NCBI RefSeq assembly: GCF_900100205.1
Contig: NZ_FNEQ01000012.1
Span: 62,001-126,000 of the forward strand
Direction: 5' to 3'
DNA: 64,000 nt
Source of the DNA: Duganella sp. OV510
Lineage (GTDB): Bacteria; Pseudomonadota; Gammaproteobacteria; Burkholderiales; Burkholderiaceae_D
The notes beneath the pieces are model-generated. The model saw only the letters and a list, made by a program, of their open reading frames with translations. It was not told where the DNA came from and made no database searches. Made by a program: the position numbers and the translations under genes. How positions within the stretch are numbered: the stretch's first letter is position 1; the number at the start of each line of letters is the position of its first letter. Of the stretch, positions 17,311-26,290 are shown piece by piece.

Positions 17311-17440
17311 CGCCTGTTCTGGCGCCAGGGAAACACGAATCCAAAGTGTGCTGCCCCCGCAACCGTAACCAGCCCGGATACCGGCCAGACGAGGGGGAGG
17401 CGTTGCCTCCCGTACGCTTCCAGTCTGCGGGGACGCAGGC
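17311..17440 (+). promoter_or_regulatory. Cobalamin (adenosylcobalamin) riboswitch
   Basis: Conserved aptamer pieces appear in order: GCGCCAGGGAA (17322 on), the B12-box region CTGCCCCCGCAACCGTAA (17351-17368) and GCCCGGATACCGGCC (17372-17386). Two hairpins follow: GGGAGGC/GCCTCCC and CTGCG/CGCAG (17423-17438). The riboswitch would shut off expression of the receptor gene that starts at 17468 when cobalamin is plentiful. The end coordinate is approximate and includes the possible expression platform. Confidence 0.9.
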
Positions 17441-17467
17441 GGATGGCTTTTTAGAAAACGATAAAAC

Positions 17468-19456
17468 ATGAACTCCTCCGCATTCCGTCCGCGCCTGCTG
17501 GCTGCCGCTGTATCCCTGTGCTTTGCCGCTCCCCTTGCTCACGCTGAAGAAGCCGATGTGGCGCAAGCCGGCCAGGCGCTGTCCTCGATTACCGTCACCG
17601 GCGCGCGCTTCGACGCCGATCCTTCGCTGACGCCTATCGGCGCCATCATCATCAGCGCGGATGAAATCCGCCGCTCCGGCGCCAGCGATGTCAATGCGGC
17701 GATCCGCAAGGTCGGCGGCGTGTACGGCCGCCAGTCGCTGGACGGCAGCCCGGACTTCGGCCTCGACCTGCGTGGCTTCGGCACCAACAGCAGCCAGAAT
17801 CTGGTGATCGTGCTGGATGGCGTGCGCCTGTCCGAGAATGAACTGGGCAACGCCATCCTGTCGACCATTCCGGTCGATACCGTGGACCGCATCGAAATCA
17901 CCCGCGGCGGCGCCAGCGTGCTGTATGGCGGCGGCGCCACCGGTGGCGTGATCAATATCGTCACCAAGCGTCCGCAGGCCAATACCAGCCGCGCCAGCAT
18001 GTTTGTCGAAGGTGGCCAGTTCCACGCGGGCGAAGTGCGCCTGTCCGGCGCCCAGGCCTGGGACAATTTTGCGGCCGACGCTACGCTGGACACCCAGCGC
18101 ACCGACAACTACCGCGACAACAACGAATTCAAGCAAACCCAGTTCAGCGGCGGCGCGCAATGGTTTGCCAACCAGTTCGATCGCGTCGGCTTCCGTTATG
18201 AAGGCGCGCGCCAGGACATGCAATTTGCCGGCGCGCTGAGCGAAGCGCAGTTCAACGCCAATCCGCGCCAGACGCTGACGCCGAATGACAACGGCTCGCT
18301 CGACAGCGACCGCCTGACCGTGTTCGGCCAGCATCGCCTGTATGGCCATGACCTCGCCGCCGATCTGTCGTATCGCAAGAAGACGGTGGAGTCGATGTAC
18401 GTGTCCTCGTTTGGCGTATCCACCGGCCGCTATGAAAGCAAGCAGTGGCAGTTCTCGCCGCGCGTGCGCAAGCTGGGCGCGATCAACGGCATGGTCAATG
18501 AGCTGGTGGCCGGTTTCGATTTCACCAAATGGGACCGCACCACCGATGCGGCATCCGGCGGTTTCGCCTACTCCGCCGCCGACGCCGAGCAGAAATCAAA
18601 AGCGCTGTACGTGCGCGATGAACTGCGCTTCGATCCGGTCCACGAGGGCCGCATCTCGGCTGGTGTGCGCCGCGAGATCTTCGACAAGGACTACGCTGAT
18701 CCGCTGGCCTCCGCCGCCTACGACGCCAAGCAGGCGCTCAATGCGTGGGAACTGCAAGCGAGCTATATGCCGGTGACGAACGTGACGGTATTTGGCAAGC
18801 TGGGGCAGAGCTTCCGCGTCGCCACCTCTGACGAGGATTCCTACACGCCGGTTTTCAACAAACCGTTGGCGGCGCAGCAGTCGCATGACGCGGAACTGGG
18901 CCTGAGCTACGCTGATGCCGTCCGCAAAATCACCGCACGCGTGTTCCGTCATAACCTGACCAATGAGATCTTCTTCGATCCAACGGCGAACGTCTACGGC
19001 GCCAACACCAACCTCGATCCAACGCGCCGTCAGGGCTTTGAACTGGATGCGGAGCACAAGCTCAATGCGGCATGGGCGGTCAACGCGCACTACCAGCACG
19101 TGCAGGCCAAGTTCCGCGAAGGCGTCAACGACGGCAAGGAGATGGTACTGGTGCCGAAAAACACGCTGTCCGCGCGCCTGGCCTGGACCGGCGCCAGCCA
19201 AACCGCCGACGTGGGCGTGCAGTGGACCGACAAGCAGCGCTATGGTTCCGACTTCGCCAACGACTGCTCGGGTCAAATGCCGTCCTACACCACGCTGGAC
19301 GCACGCTATGCGCGCACCTTTGGCCAGTGGGAGTGGGCCGTATCGGGCCAGAACCTGACGGACAAGAACTACTACTCGCAAGCCTTCAGCTGCAAAGGTG
19401 GCATCTATCCATCCAACGGTCGCCAGTTGAAGCTCTCGGCGCGCTACGAGTTCTGA
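17468..19456 (+). CDS. btuB: TonB-dependent outer-membrane receptor, BtuB-like (cobalamin uptake)
   Basis: Encodes 662 residues. A signal peptide ends near LAHAEEA. A TonB-box-like SSITVTG follows, then the plug domain (RIEITRGGASVLYGGGATGGVINIV) and a 22-strand-type barrel ending in the outer-membrane signature LSARYEF with C-terminal Phe. Specificity for cobalamin is inferred from the riboswitch directly upstream and the BtuF-like gene that overlaps its stop (TGATG), not from the barrel sequence itself. The receptor would take up corrinoids across the outer membrane using TonB energy. The inner-membrane btuCD genes are not in this window. Confidence 0.88.
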   Translation: MNSSAFRPRLLAAAVSLCFAAPLAHAEEADVAQAGQALSSITVTGARFDADPSLTPIGAIIISADEIRRSGASDVNAAIRKVGGVYGRQSLDGSPDFGLDLRGFGTNSSQNLVIVLDGVRLSENELGNAILSTIPVDTVDRIEITRGGASVLYGGGATGGVINIVTKRPQANTSRASMFVEGGQFHAGEVRLSGAQAWDNFAADATLDTQRTDNYRDNNEFKQTQFSGGAQWFANQFDRVGFRYEGARQDMQFAGALSEAQFNANPRQTLTPNDNGSLDSDRLTVFGQHRLYGHDLAADLSYRKKTVESMYVSSFGVSTGRYESKQWQFSPRVRKLGAINGMVNELVAGFDFTKWDRTTDAASGGFAYSAADAEQKSKALYVRDELRFDPVHEGRISAGVRREIFDKDYADPLASAAYDAKQALNAWELQASYMPVTNVTVFGKLGQSFRVATSDEDSYTPVFNKPLAAQQSHDAELGLSYADAVRKITARVFRHNLTNEIFFDPTANVYGANTNLDPTRRQGFELDAEHKLNAAWAVNAHYQHVQAKFREGVNDGKEMVLVPKNTLSARLAWTGASQTADVGVQWTDKQRYGSDFANDCSGQMPSYTTLDARYARTFGQWEWAVSGQNLTDKNYYSQAFSCKGGIYPSNGRQLKLSARYEF

Positions 19457-20325
19457 TGCGCACACTCGCATTGTTGCTGGCGCTGGCCGGCACCGCTGCA
19501 CACGCCGCCATCACGGTGCAGGACGACGCGGGCAATCGCGTCACGCTGGCCAGGCCGGCGCTGCGCGTGATCTCGACCGCGCCGCACATCACCGAGCTGC
19601 TGTTTGCAGCCGGTGGTGGCGAGCGCGTGGTCGGCGCCATGAACTACAGCGACTATCCGGAAGCGGCCAAGCGCCTGCCGGTGATCGGCACCAACGCGCA
19701 GATCGACATGGAGCGCCTGCTGGCGCTGCGTCCGGATCTGCTGGTGGTATGGCAGACCGGGAATACCGAGCGCCAGCTGGCGCAGCTGAAAAGCCTGGGC
19801 ATTCCGATCTTCTACAGCGAACCGAAAAAGCTCGACGACATCGCCACCAGCCTGACCCGCCTGGGCCAGCTGCTGGGCACCGACGCTGCCGCGCAAGCTG
19901 CCGCCCGCGACTATCGGCAGAAGATCGGCAAGCTATCCGCCAGCTATGCCCAGCGGTCGCCGGTGCGGGTGTTCTACCAGATCTGGGAGAAGCCGCTGTT
20001 CACGCTGAATGGAGAGCACATCGTCAGCGATGCGTTGCGCGTCTGCGGCGGCAGCAATATCTTTGCCGGCCTCAAAGTCACCGCGCCATCGGTCAGCACC
20101 GAAGCAGTGTTGCAGGAGAACCCGGAAGCCATTATCGGCAGCGAGCAGCATGACGGCCAAGCTGGCATCAACATCTGGCGGCCGTACAAAGGCTTGCAGG
20201 CGGTCCAGCGCGACAACCTGTTCATGCTGGACAGCGAGTTGCTGGTGCGCGCCACACCGCGCATTGCCGATGGCATGGTCGTGTTGTGTGAGAAGCTGGA
20301 AGCGGCCCGCAAACGCCGTCCTTAA
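19456..20325 (+). CDS. btuF: Cobalamin-type periplasmic substrate-binding protein (BtuF-like)
   Basis: Encodes 289 residues. The signal peptide is MRTLALLLALAGTAAHAA. A class III periplasmic binding fold of the BtuF/FhuD/FepB type follows, with the domain-start RVISTAPHITELLFAAGGGERVVG and MERLLALRPDLLVVWQTG typical of the family. It would pass cobalamin from the receptor to an ABC importer. Its ATG overlaps the receptor stop (TGATG), so translation is coupled and it shares the riboswitch control. A siderophore-binding role would be the alternative if the riboswitch were ignored. Confidence 0.87.
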   Translation: MRTLALLLALAGTAAHAAITVQDDAGNRVTLARPALRVISTAPHITELLFAAGGGERVVGAMNYSDYPEAAKRLPVIGTNAQIDMERLLALRPDLLVVWQTGNTERQLAQLKSLGIPIFYSEPKKLDDIATSLTRLGQLLGTDAAAQAAARDYRQKIGKLSASYAQRSPVRVFYQIWEKPLFTLNGEHIVSDALRVCGGSNIFAGLKVTAPSVSTEAVLQENPEAIIGSEQHDGQAGINIWRPYKGLQAVQRDNLFMLDSELLVRATPRIADGMVVLCEKLEAARKRRP

Positions 20326-20401
20326 ACCCGGCTTAATCACTGCGCCGGCGCAGGGAAAAAGTGGTAATCTGCCGCGTTTATCGCCTATTTGAAGGATTGT
20401 C

Positions 20402-21052
20402 ATGCGTTTGCTGAACCTGCTGCGCCCACTGGTCGCCACTCTTGCCTTTGTGGCTGCTGCCGCAGGCGCCGCCGATTTCAAGAATGGCCTGGACTACAAC
20501 ACTGTCGACGGCCCGCGTCCCGAGACCGGCAAAAAGGTCGAGGTGCTGGAATTCTTCATGTACCACTGCCCGCACTGCAATGTGCTTGATCCGTTGCTGG
20601 CCAGCTGGGTCAAAAAGAACGGTGACAAGGTCGTGTTCCGCCGCATGCACATGGGCGACGATGCCCAGGCGCGCGCTTTCTACACGCTGGAGGCGCTGAA
20701 TATCACCAATCTGCATGAAAAGATCTTCCACGCCATCCACGTCGACCGCAATCGCCTGAATACCGATCAGGCGCTGCTGGATTTCCTGGTGAAGAACGGC
20801 GTCGACAAGACCAAATATTTGGCCGCCTTTAATTCCTTCGGCGTTCAGGCTAAACTGAAACGCGCGCAGCAGGTGGCTGCGCAGTATAAACTGGACAGCG
20901 TGCCGGCTTTGGTCGTTGATGGCCGTTACACCACCTCGCCGGTGGTGGCGGGTCACGGTGTATCGTCGGCCGAGGAAGCACATAAAGCCATGTTCGCGGT
21001 GGTCGACAGCCTGGTGGTCAGGTCGCTGCAGGAACGCGCCGCGAAGAAGTAA
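20402..21052 (+). CDS. dsbA: Thiol:disulfide interchange protein DsbA
   Basis: Encodes 216 residues. It is a periplasmic thiol oxidase that inserts disulfide bonds into exported proteins and is recycled by DsbB. The N-terminus has a signal peptide (LVATLAFVAAAAGAAD). The active site CPHC is at residues 56-59 in FFMYHCPHCNVLDP, and the cis-proline loop is DSVPALVVDG. Its length and the intervening helical domain match DsbA rather than DsbC/G. The downstream 110-residue membrane protein begins 22 bp after its stop. Confidence 0.93.
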   Translation: MRLLNLLRPLVATLAFVAAAAGAADFKNGLDYNTVDGPRPETGKKVEVLEFFMYHCPHCNVLDPLLASWVKKNGDKVVFRRMHMGDDAQARAFYTLEALNITNLHEKIFHAIHVDRNRLNTDQALLDFLVKNGVDKTKYLAAFNSFGVQAKLKRAQQVAAQYKLDSVPALVVDGRYTTSPVVAGHGVSSAEEAHKAMFAVVDSLVVRSLQERAAKK

Positions 21053-21074
21053 TCAAGGAAGGACGGATAAGAAA

Positions 21075-21407
21075 ATGAAATTCCCACGCAACGAGCGAGA
21101 GGAAGCTGAAGGCCAGGTGATGAAGATTTACAAGGAATCTTCGCCTGCGCTGGAGACGCTGTTTGAATGGTCCTACATCAATCACGTGGCATGGAGCCTG
21201 GTGATTGTGTTTATGGGCGTGATTTTCTGGATGGGCATCGCGCTGGTCAATGCCGAGAACCAGCGCAATGCGCTGATCAACAAGCAATGCCGCGATCCGG
21301 TCTTCAAGACTGAACTGGACAAGAAATGCCTGCGCAGCGTGGAGTCGCGCGATCACTGGTGGCAGCACCTGACTTACGCGATGTCCAACCTGAGCCCGGA
21401 GAAGTAA
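21075..21407 (+). CDS. Small single-span membrane protein, function unknown
   Basis: Encodes 110 residues. A charged N-terminus (about 35 residues) leads to one strong membrane helix, WSLVIVFMGVIFWMGIALV (about residues 40-58), then a soluble tail with two cysteines (QCRDPVF, KKCLRSVE). I recognise no family. The ATG at 21075 follows an AAGGA-containing leader. It lies between dsbA and an SDR gene, whose ATG overlaps its stop (TAATG), so the three may be one transcript. The two tail cysteines beside dsbA could form a disulfide if the tail is periplasmic, which is only inference. Confidence 0.75.
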   Translation: MKFPRNEREEAEGQVMKIYKESSPALETLFEWSYINHVAWSLVIVFMGVIFWMGIALVNAENQRNALINKQCRDPVFKTELDKKCLRSVESRDHWWQHLTYAMSNLSPEK

Positions 21408-22153
21408 TGAAACAGGTCTTGCTGGTGACTGGCAGCAGCCGTGGCATCGGCGCGGCGACCGCGCTGCTGGCCAGCCGCCGTGGCTACGCGGTCTGCATCA
21501 ATTATCACAGCAACGCCGCAGCGGCCGAGCAGCTGCGCGCGCAGATTGCCGGCGAGGGCGGTGAAGCGATCGCCGTGCAGGCCGATGTCGGCGTCGAGAC
21601 GGACGTACTGCGGCTGTTCACCACCATCGACGAGGAACTGGGGCCGCTGACGGCGCTGGTCAACAATGTCGGCGTGCTGGAGCAGCAGGGACAGCTGGCC
21701 GATATGTCGGCCGAACGTCTGCAACGCGTGCTGAGCACCAATGTGCTGAGCTACTTCCTGTGCAGCCGCGAAGCGGTGCGGCGCATGTCCACCGCGCGCG
21801 GCGGGCAGGGCGGCGGCATCGTCAACGTATCGTCGGGCGCTGCGCGTCATGGCGGCGGCAACGTGTATGTCGACTACGCCGCCAGCAAAGGCGCGGTGGA
21901 TGTGCTGACGCTTGGCCTGTCCAAGGAAGTCGGCCCGGAAGGCATCCGCGTGAATTGCGTGCGGCCGGGGATCGTCTATACCGACATCCACGCCAGCGGC
22001 GGCGATGCAGATCGGGTCAACAAACTGGCGTCCACGGTGCCGTTGGGACGCGGCGGCCAGCCGGAGGAAATCGCCGAAACCATCCTGTGGCTGCTCGGTC
22101 CTCAATCTTCCTACGTCAGCGGCGCCATCATCGACGCCGCCGGCGCGCGCTAG
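21407..22153 (+). CDS. SDR-family NAD(P)-dependent oxidoreductase
   Basis: Encodes 248 residues of the classical short-chain dehydrogenase fold. The cofactor motif is TGSSRGIGAA (residues 8-17), NNVG matches the NNAG motif, and the catalytic Ser and Tyr-x-x-x-Lys are in NVSSGAARH and YAASKG. The substrate is unknown; similar sequences are often labelled glucose-1-dehydrogenase or FabG-like. Translation is probably coupled to the preceding membrane protein through TAATG. It converges on the LysR gene 18 bp downstream. Confidence 0.88.
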   Translation: MKQVLLVTGSSRGIGAATALLASRRGYAVCINYHSNAAAAEQLRAQIAGEGGEAIAVQADVGVETDVLRLFTTIDEELGPLTALVNNVGVLEQQGQLADMSAERLQRVLSTNVLSYFLCSREAVRRMSTARGGQGGGIVNVSSGAARHGGGNVYVDYAASKGAVDVLTLGLSKEVGPEGIRVNCVRPGIVYTDIHASGGDADRVNKLASTVPLGRGGQPEEIAETILWLLGPQSSYVSGAIIDAAGAR

Positions 22154-22171
22154 GCTGGCCTGCAGAGGCGC

Positions 22172-23071
22172 TTACGCCAGCTCGGCGAAGCGCTGCTGCA
22201 AATAGGCGATCAGCAGCGCCACGCGTGGCGGCTGGTAGCGGTCGCGGTGGTACAGCAACGTCAGTGGTTCGCTGTCGGTGAAGTATTCGTCCAGTACCGT
22301 TGCCAGCCTGCCGCAGCGCAGATCATCCGAAATATCCAGCAGTGCCTTATACGCATAGCCTCGGCCGGCGATGGCCCACCTGCGCAGGATTTCGCCATCA
22401 TTGCTCTGCTGCCCGCGCTGCACGCGCACGGAGCGACGTTCGTCCGCCTCGTCGTTGGTGCAGTAGCGCCACTCCTGCATGGCGCCCATGGCCGTCACCA
22501 GCACCAGCGCTGGAAAGTATGCCAGGTCTTCCGGCGTCGCCGGACCGCCGGTGCGTGCGATCAGTGACGGCGCCGCGCACACCACGCGCCGGCTGGGCGC
22601 CAGCACCCGCGTCACCATGTCGTTGCCGGCCAGCTGGCCGTAGCGCAGCACCAGGTCCGGATCATCCTGCACCATGTTGGAGGCGTTGCCGCTCAAGGTC
22701 AGCGCATACTGTATGTCCGGATGGCGGGCGCGAAAATCGTCCAGCATCGGCATCAGCACATTGCGGCCCAGGTCCGATGGCGCCGAAATCTTTACCACGC
22801 CGCGCACGCTGCTGGTGCCGGCTTGCAAGCTGGCTTCCGCTTCGCTCATCAGCGCCATCGCCTGTTCGGCAAAGTGGCGGTATAGACGGCCTTCCTCGGT
22901 CAGTCGCAACTGGCGCGTGGTGCGCTCGAACAGCTTGACCTGCAAGGACGCTTCCAGCCGCTGGATGCTGGCGCTGGACGCCGCCGGCGACAGGCCCTGC
23001 TTGCGGCCTGCGGCCGAAAAGCTGCCCAGCTGTGCGGCGTCGATAAACAGGCGTATCAGGTTGTTATCCAT
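22172..23071 (-). CDS. LysR-family transcriptional regulator
   Basis: Encodes 299 residues. The N-terminal winged helix-turn-helix (FIDAAQLGSFSAAGRKQGLSP, about residues 9-29) is followed by the linker helix and an effector-binding domain (GVVKISAPSDLGRNVLMPML). It lies at the 3' end of the efflux operon and its start overlaps the stop of the membrane fusion gene by 8 bp. That is unusual, since most LysR genes are divergent from their targets. It could tune this operon in response to the exported aromatic acid, or act elsewhere. Confidence 0.88.
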   Translation of the reverse strand: MDNNLIRLFIDAAQLGSFSAAGRKQGLSPAASSASIQRLEASLQVKLFERTTRQLRLTEEGRLYRHFAEQAMALMSEAEASLQAGTSSVRGVVKISAPSDLGRNVLMPMLDDFRARHPDIQYALTLSGNASNMVQDDPDLVLRYGQLAGNDMVTRVLAPSRRVVCAAPSLIARTGGPATPEDLAYFPALVLVTAMGAMQEWRYCTNDEADERRSVRVQRGQQSNDGEILRRWAIAGRGYAYKALLDISDDLRCGRLATVLDEYFTDSEPLTLLYHRDRYQPPRVALLIAYLQQRFAELA

Positions 23072-23924
23072 GGATCACCACAGTGCAGGTGGTGCCGGCC
23101 ACCAGTTCCAGGTCTTTCGGCTTACCATCGATGTGGATGCGCACCGGCACGCGCTGCGCCAGGCGCACCCAGTTGAAAGTTGGATTGACGTCGGCCAGCA
23201 GCTCGCGGCCCAGGTTCGCATCGCGGTCGGTGATGCCGCGTGCGATGCTCTCGATGTGGCCTTGCAACTGCGCCGCGCCACTCATCATGTGCACTTCCAC
23301 CTTGTCGTTCACCTTCAGCAGCGGCAGCTTGGTTTCTTCGAAATAGCCGACCACGTAAAACGATGAGGCGTCGATCAGCGCCAGCTTGGCCGCGCCGACG
23401 GCGGCAAAATCGCCCGGATGAACATTCAGGTTGGTGACGTAGCCGGTGACCGGCGCGCGCACCACGGTGCGTTCCAGGTTCAACTCAGCCAGTTCGCGCG
23501 CAGCGGCTGCGGCCTGGTATTGCGCCGAAGCGGTGCCTACTGCCGCTTGTGCGGTTTCCTTGCTCTCTGCCGAGACGATGGTGTCGTCGAGGCCCGCGCG
23601 GCGTTTGGCCTCCTGCGTGCGGCGGCCTTTTTCCACCTGCTGCGACGCCAGCAGCGCTTTCGATTGCGCCAGCGCGTTCTCGTAGCGCGCTTTGTCAACG
23701 ATGAACAGCACATCGCCTTTCTGCACCAGCTGGTTATCGTGTACCAGCACTTCGGTCACGGTGCCCGCCACGTCGGTGCTGATGGTGATGACGTCGGCCT
23801 TGACGCGGCCGTCGCGGGTCCAGGCGGATTCCATGTAATGATCCCAGGCCGAACGGCCCATCCACAGGGCCGCCGCCAGCAACAGCATGGTCAGGCAAAA
23901 ACGAAAAATTTTAGATGCGCTCAC
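23064..23924 (-). CDS. HlyD-family membrane fusion protein (AaeA-like)
   Basis: Encodes 286 residues. One N-terminal membrane anchor (FCLTMLLLAAALWMG) is followed by a lipoyl/barrel-sandwich half (VKADVITISTDVAGTVTEVLV), a coiled-coil hairpin with Ala/Gln/Lys-rich heptads, and the second half (VRAPVTGYVTNLNVHPGDF). It bridges an inner-membrane FUSC pump and an outer-membrane factor. The neighbouring DUF1656 and FUSC genes match the AaeXAB arrangement for aromatic carboxylic acid export. It starts 21 bp after the DUF1656 stop. Confidence 0.9.
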   Translation of the reverse strand: MSASKIFRFCLTMLLLAAALWMGRSAWDHYMESAWTRDGRVKADVITISTDVAGTVTEVLVHDNQLVQKGDVLFIVDKARYENALAQSKALLASQQVEKGRRTQEAKRRAGLDDTIVSAESKETAQAAVGTASAQYQAAAAARELAELNLERTVVRAPVTGYVTNLNVHPGDFAAVGAAKLALIDASSFYVVGYFEETKLPLLKVNDKVEVHMMSGAAQLQGHIESIARGITDRDANLGRELLADVNPTFNWVRLAQRVPVRIHIDGKPKDLELVAGTTCTVVIHG

Positions 23925-23945
23925 AGAAGGCTCTCAAAGATAAAG

Positions 23946-24146
23946 TTATTTGTACAGGGTGACCAGAAGGGCGCTGAAGATGCAGACGAACATGCACAGT
24001 CGCACTAGCGCAGGGTGCCAGCTGCTGCGATACGCGCCGATGTGGCTCAATACCGCATCCAGCGCCAGTTGCAGCAGGCCGCTGAGCAGGAACACCGGCA
24101 GTACGCCGGGTAGCAGCACGCCAAAAAAGTCAATTTCACGCGGCAC
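23946..24146 (-). CDS. DUF1656 (AaeX-like) small inner-membrane protein
   Basis: Encodes 66 residues with two membrane helices (LLPGVLPVFLLSGLLQLAL and LVRLCMFVCIFSALLVTLY). The start MPREIDFFGVLLP is characteristic of DUF1656. The family always sits between FUSC and HlyD genes in aromatic-acid efflux operons, and its role is unknown. Its ATG overlaps the end of the FUSC gene by 11 bp. Confidence 0.9.
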   Translation of the reverse strand: MPREIDFFGVLLPGVLPVFLLSGLLQLALDAVLSHIGAYRSSWHPALVRLCMFVCIFSALLVTLYK

Positions 24147-26280
24147 GGATATCTCCTGTCGAAAGCTGGTCCAGCAAGGACGTATAGATGGAATGTAGAT
24201 CGGTCAGCGCCGTGTTCAGCCGCGCGCGGCGCTCATGCTGCGCATCGGGTAGCACATCGGACAGTGCAGCGCGCACGGCGCTGCCGGCGTCAAGGATGGC
24301 TTGCAGCGCGGTTTCGCCGGTGGCGTGCGACGGCGCATGCAGATAGGCGGCCAGCTGGCGCAGCACCACTTCCAGGCTGTCGCGCGCAGCGCCTGCATGC
24401 GAGGCGGCGATCAGCTGGCGCAGCTCGATGACGGCGTGGCCCAGTTCCAGCAAGGTCAGGCCCTGGCGCACCACCGCGCGCGTTTCGGCGCTTGGCGCCG
24501 GGCCGGCAGCGGCATTCAGTTGGCTCAGCAGGTCGCGCACGCGGTTGTCGAAGCGGCGCTTCAGGCGATACAGGCTTTTGGTGCAGGCATTTTGCGCTTC
24601 GCGCCACAGCGCGGCGGCGACGTGGCCGCGATGGCCCATCGTATGCTCGGGCAGCACCACCTTGAACATCAGGTAGGCCACCACTACGCCCATGGTCAGC
24701 GACAGTTCGCTGCTGACGAAGGATTCAACGTCGTAGCGCATCATATTCATCGGCACCACCAGCGTGGCCGAGAACATGCCCATGCCGATGCCAACGCCGG
24801 CCCAGCGCGGGCCGCTGCACAGGTAGGCGGCGAAGGAGAACAGCGGCAGCGCCGCCAGCGCCATCGGAAAGAAGCTGTCCGACCTGGCGATCATGAAGAA
24901 TTCGGTGATGAAGTCCAGCGGTATCGCCAGCAGAAAGCCGATCAGCACCTGCTGCACCAGCGCTGTCGGCCGTGGCGACGACGAGGCCAACGCGCAGAAG
25001 ATCGTCGCCATCAGAATCGCGTTGACCATGCCTGGCCACGCCAGCCAGTACCACATGGCGGCGGTCACCAGCAGCGTGGCGCCGGCGCGGAAACCGCTGG
25101 CGGCGATGATGGCTGGCGGCGTCTTCGGCGAATATGAACCGGGATCGCTGACCTGCTGGCGCTTCTGCTGCGCCAGGCCGTGATACAACGCGGCGAAATC
25201 AGCCAGGTCGCCGGCGAAGCGTTCCAGCAGCTCAACCGCCGTGTCGAAGTCGATCTGCAGCGCGCGTTCCGGCGCCGGGCCGGCGCTCAATCGCGCGCGC
25301 GCGGCGGCGATATCGTTGGTCAGCGTGCCACGCATCTGCGCCAACCGCGCCGAGGTCAGATCCTCGCCCAGCGTCTTTGCCAGATGCGCGTATATCGGTT
25401 CCACCAGCGCCAGCACCGGGCCTGCGCCTGCCATGCGCAGGCGGTGGTACAGGCGATGCAGCGTGTAGAAGGTGGTCAGCGCGGTCATGAAGGCGGCGTT
25501 GAAGGCGTGCAGCTGACGCGTGTGCGAGCGCGAATGACCGGCTTCAAAGAAGGCGGCGGCACGCCCCGATTCCAGCGCGGCGATATCAGCGGCAAACTTC
25601 AGGTGGTTTAACTCCGCCTCCGCCGGTGTGATGCGGTGCTCCAGCACCTGGCGGCAGAAGCCGATAAAGCCGGCGTAGCGCGCCTGCACGGTGCGCATTA
25701 CCGCGCGCGAATGACGGCGCGGGAAGATCACGTCATGCACCACCGCCGAACAGAGGATGCCCAGGCTAACTTCCGTCACACGCGTTACCGCCAGCATGAA
25801 CACGCCGGATGGCGCATCGACCGCCGGCACCGCGATCATCACCGCCGTGTACCCGGCCAGCACAAAGCTGTACGACTGCTGGTTGCGGTGCATGGCCGCG
25901 CCGCCGGTGCACAGCGCCACCCACAGCGCCAGGCCGAGAAACAGCACGATCGGCGTCTGCGGAAACAGCGCCACCAGCGTCAACGCGGCGGCGCAGCCGA
26001 CCAGCGTGCCGAGAAAACGGTGCAGGGCTTTTTCCAGCACCATGCCGCTGCTGGGCAGGGCCAGCACGATGGTGGTGGCGAGGGCGGTGAAAGGGGAGTC
26101 GAGGCCGAGACGGAAGGCCAGCCACAAGGCGGAGAAGGCGGCCAGCATGGCGCGCACCACGTAGATCCAGCGTTCGCCTTCGGTGTTCAGCCAGTCGGCG
26201 GTTTCCTTGCGTACCCAAATGAAGGCTCTCCGCGCCGCGCTGTGGTCCGAAGAAGGCGAGGCGGCGGGAGATGCGTTCAT
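24136..26280 (-). CDS. FUSC-family inner-membrane efflux protein (AaeB-like)
   Basis: Encodes 714 residues. Two blocks of membrane helices (about residues 35-190 and 385-530, for example LATTIVLALPSSGMVLEKAL and VTAAMWYWLAWPGMVNAILM) flank a soluble helical region, with a long soluble C-terminus. This is the pump of AaeAB-type systems, which in E. coli exports hydroxylated aromatic acids to relieve metabolic overload. It starts 10 bp after the MarR stop. With the fusion protein and outer-membrane factor it would span the envelope. Confidence 0.9.
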   Translation of the reverse strand: MNASPAASPSSDHSAARRAFIWVRKETADWLNTEGERWIYVVRAMLAAFSALWLAFRLGLDSPFTALATTIVLALPSSGMVLEKALHRFLGTLVGCAAALTLVALFPQTPIVLFLGLALWVALCTGGAAMHRNQQSYSFVLAGYTAVMIAVPAVDAPSGVFMLAVTRVTEVSLGILCSAVVHDVIFPRRHSRAVMRTVQARYAGFIGFCRQVLEHRITPAEAELNHLKFAADIAALESGRAAAFFEAGHSRSHTRQLHAFNAAFMTALTTFYTLHRLYHRLRMAGAGPVLALVEPIYAHLAKTLGEDLTSARLAQMRGTLTNDIAAARARLSAGPAPERALQIDFDTAVELLERFAGDLADFAALYHGLAQQKRQQVSDPGSYSPKTPPAIIAASGFRAGATLLVTAAMWYWLAWPGMVNAILMATIFCALASSSPRPTALVQQVLIGFLLAIPLDFITEFFMIARSDSFFPMALAALPLFSFAAYLCSGPRWAGVGIGMGMFSATLVVPMNMMRYDVESFVSSELSLTMGVVVAYLMFKVVLPEHTMGHRGHVAAALWREAQNACTKSLYRLKRRFDNRVRDLLSQLNAAAGPAPSAETRAVVRQGLTLLELGHAVIELRQLIAASHAGAARDSLEVVLRQLAAYLHAPSHATGETALQAILDAGSAVRAALSDVLPDAQHERRARLNTALTDLHSIYTSLLDQLSTGDIRAA

Positions 26281-26290
26281 GTGCTCAGGT

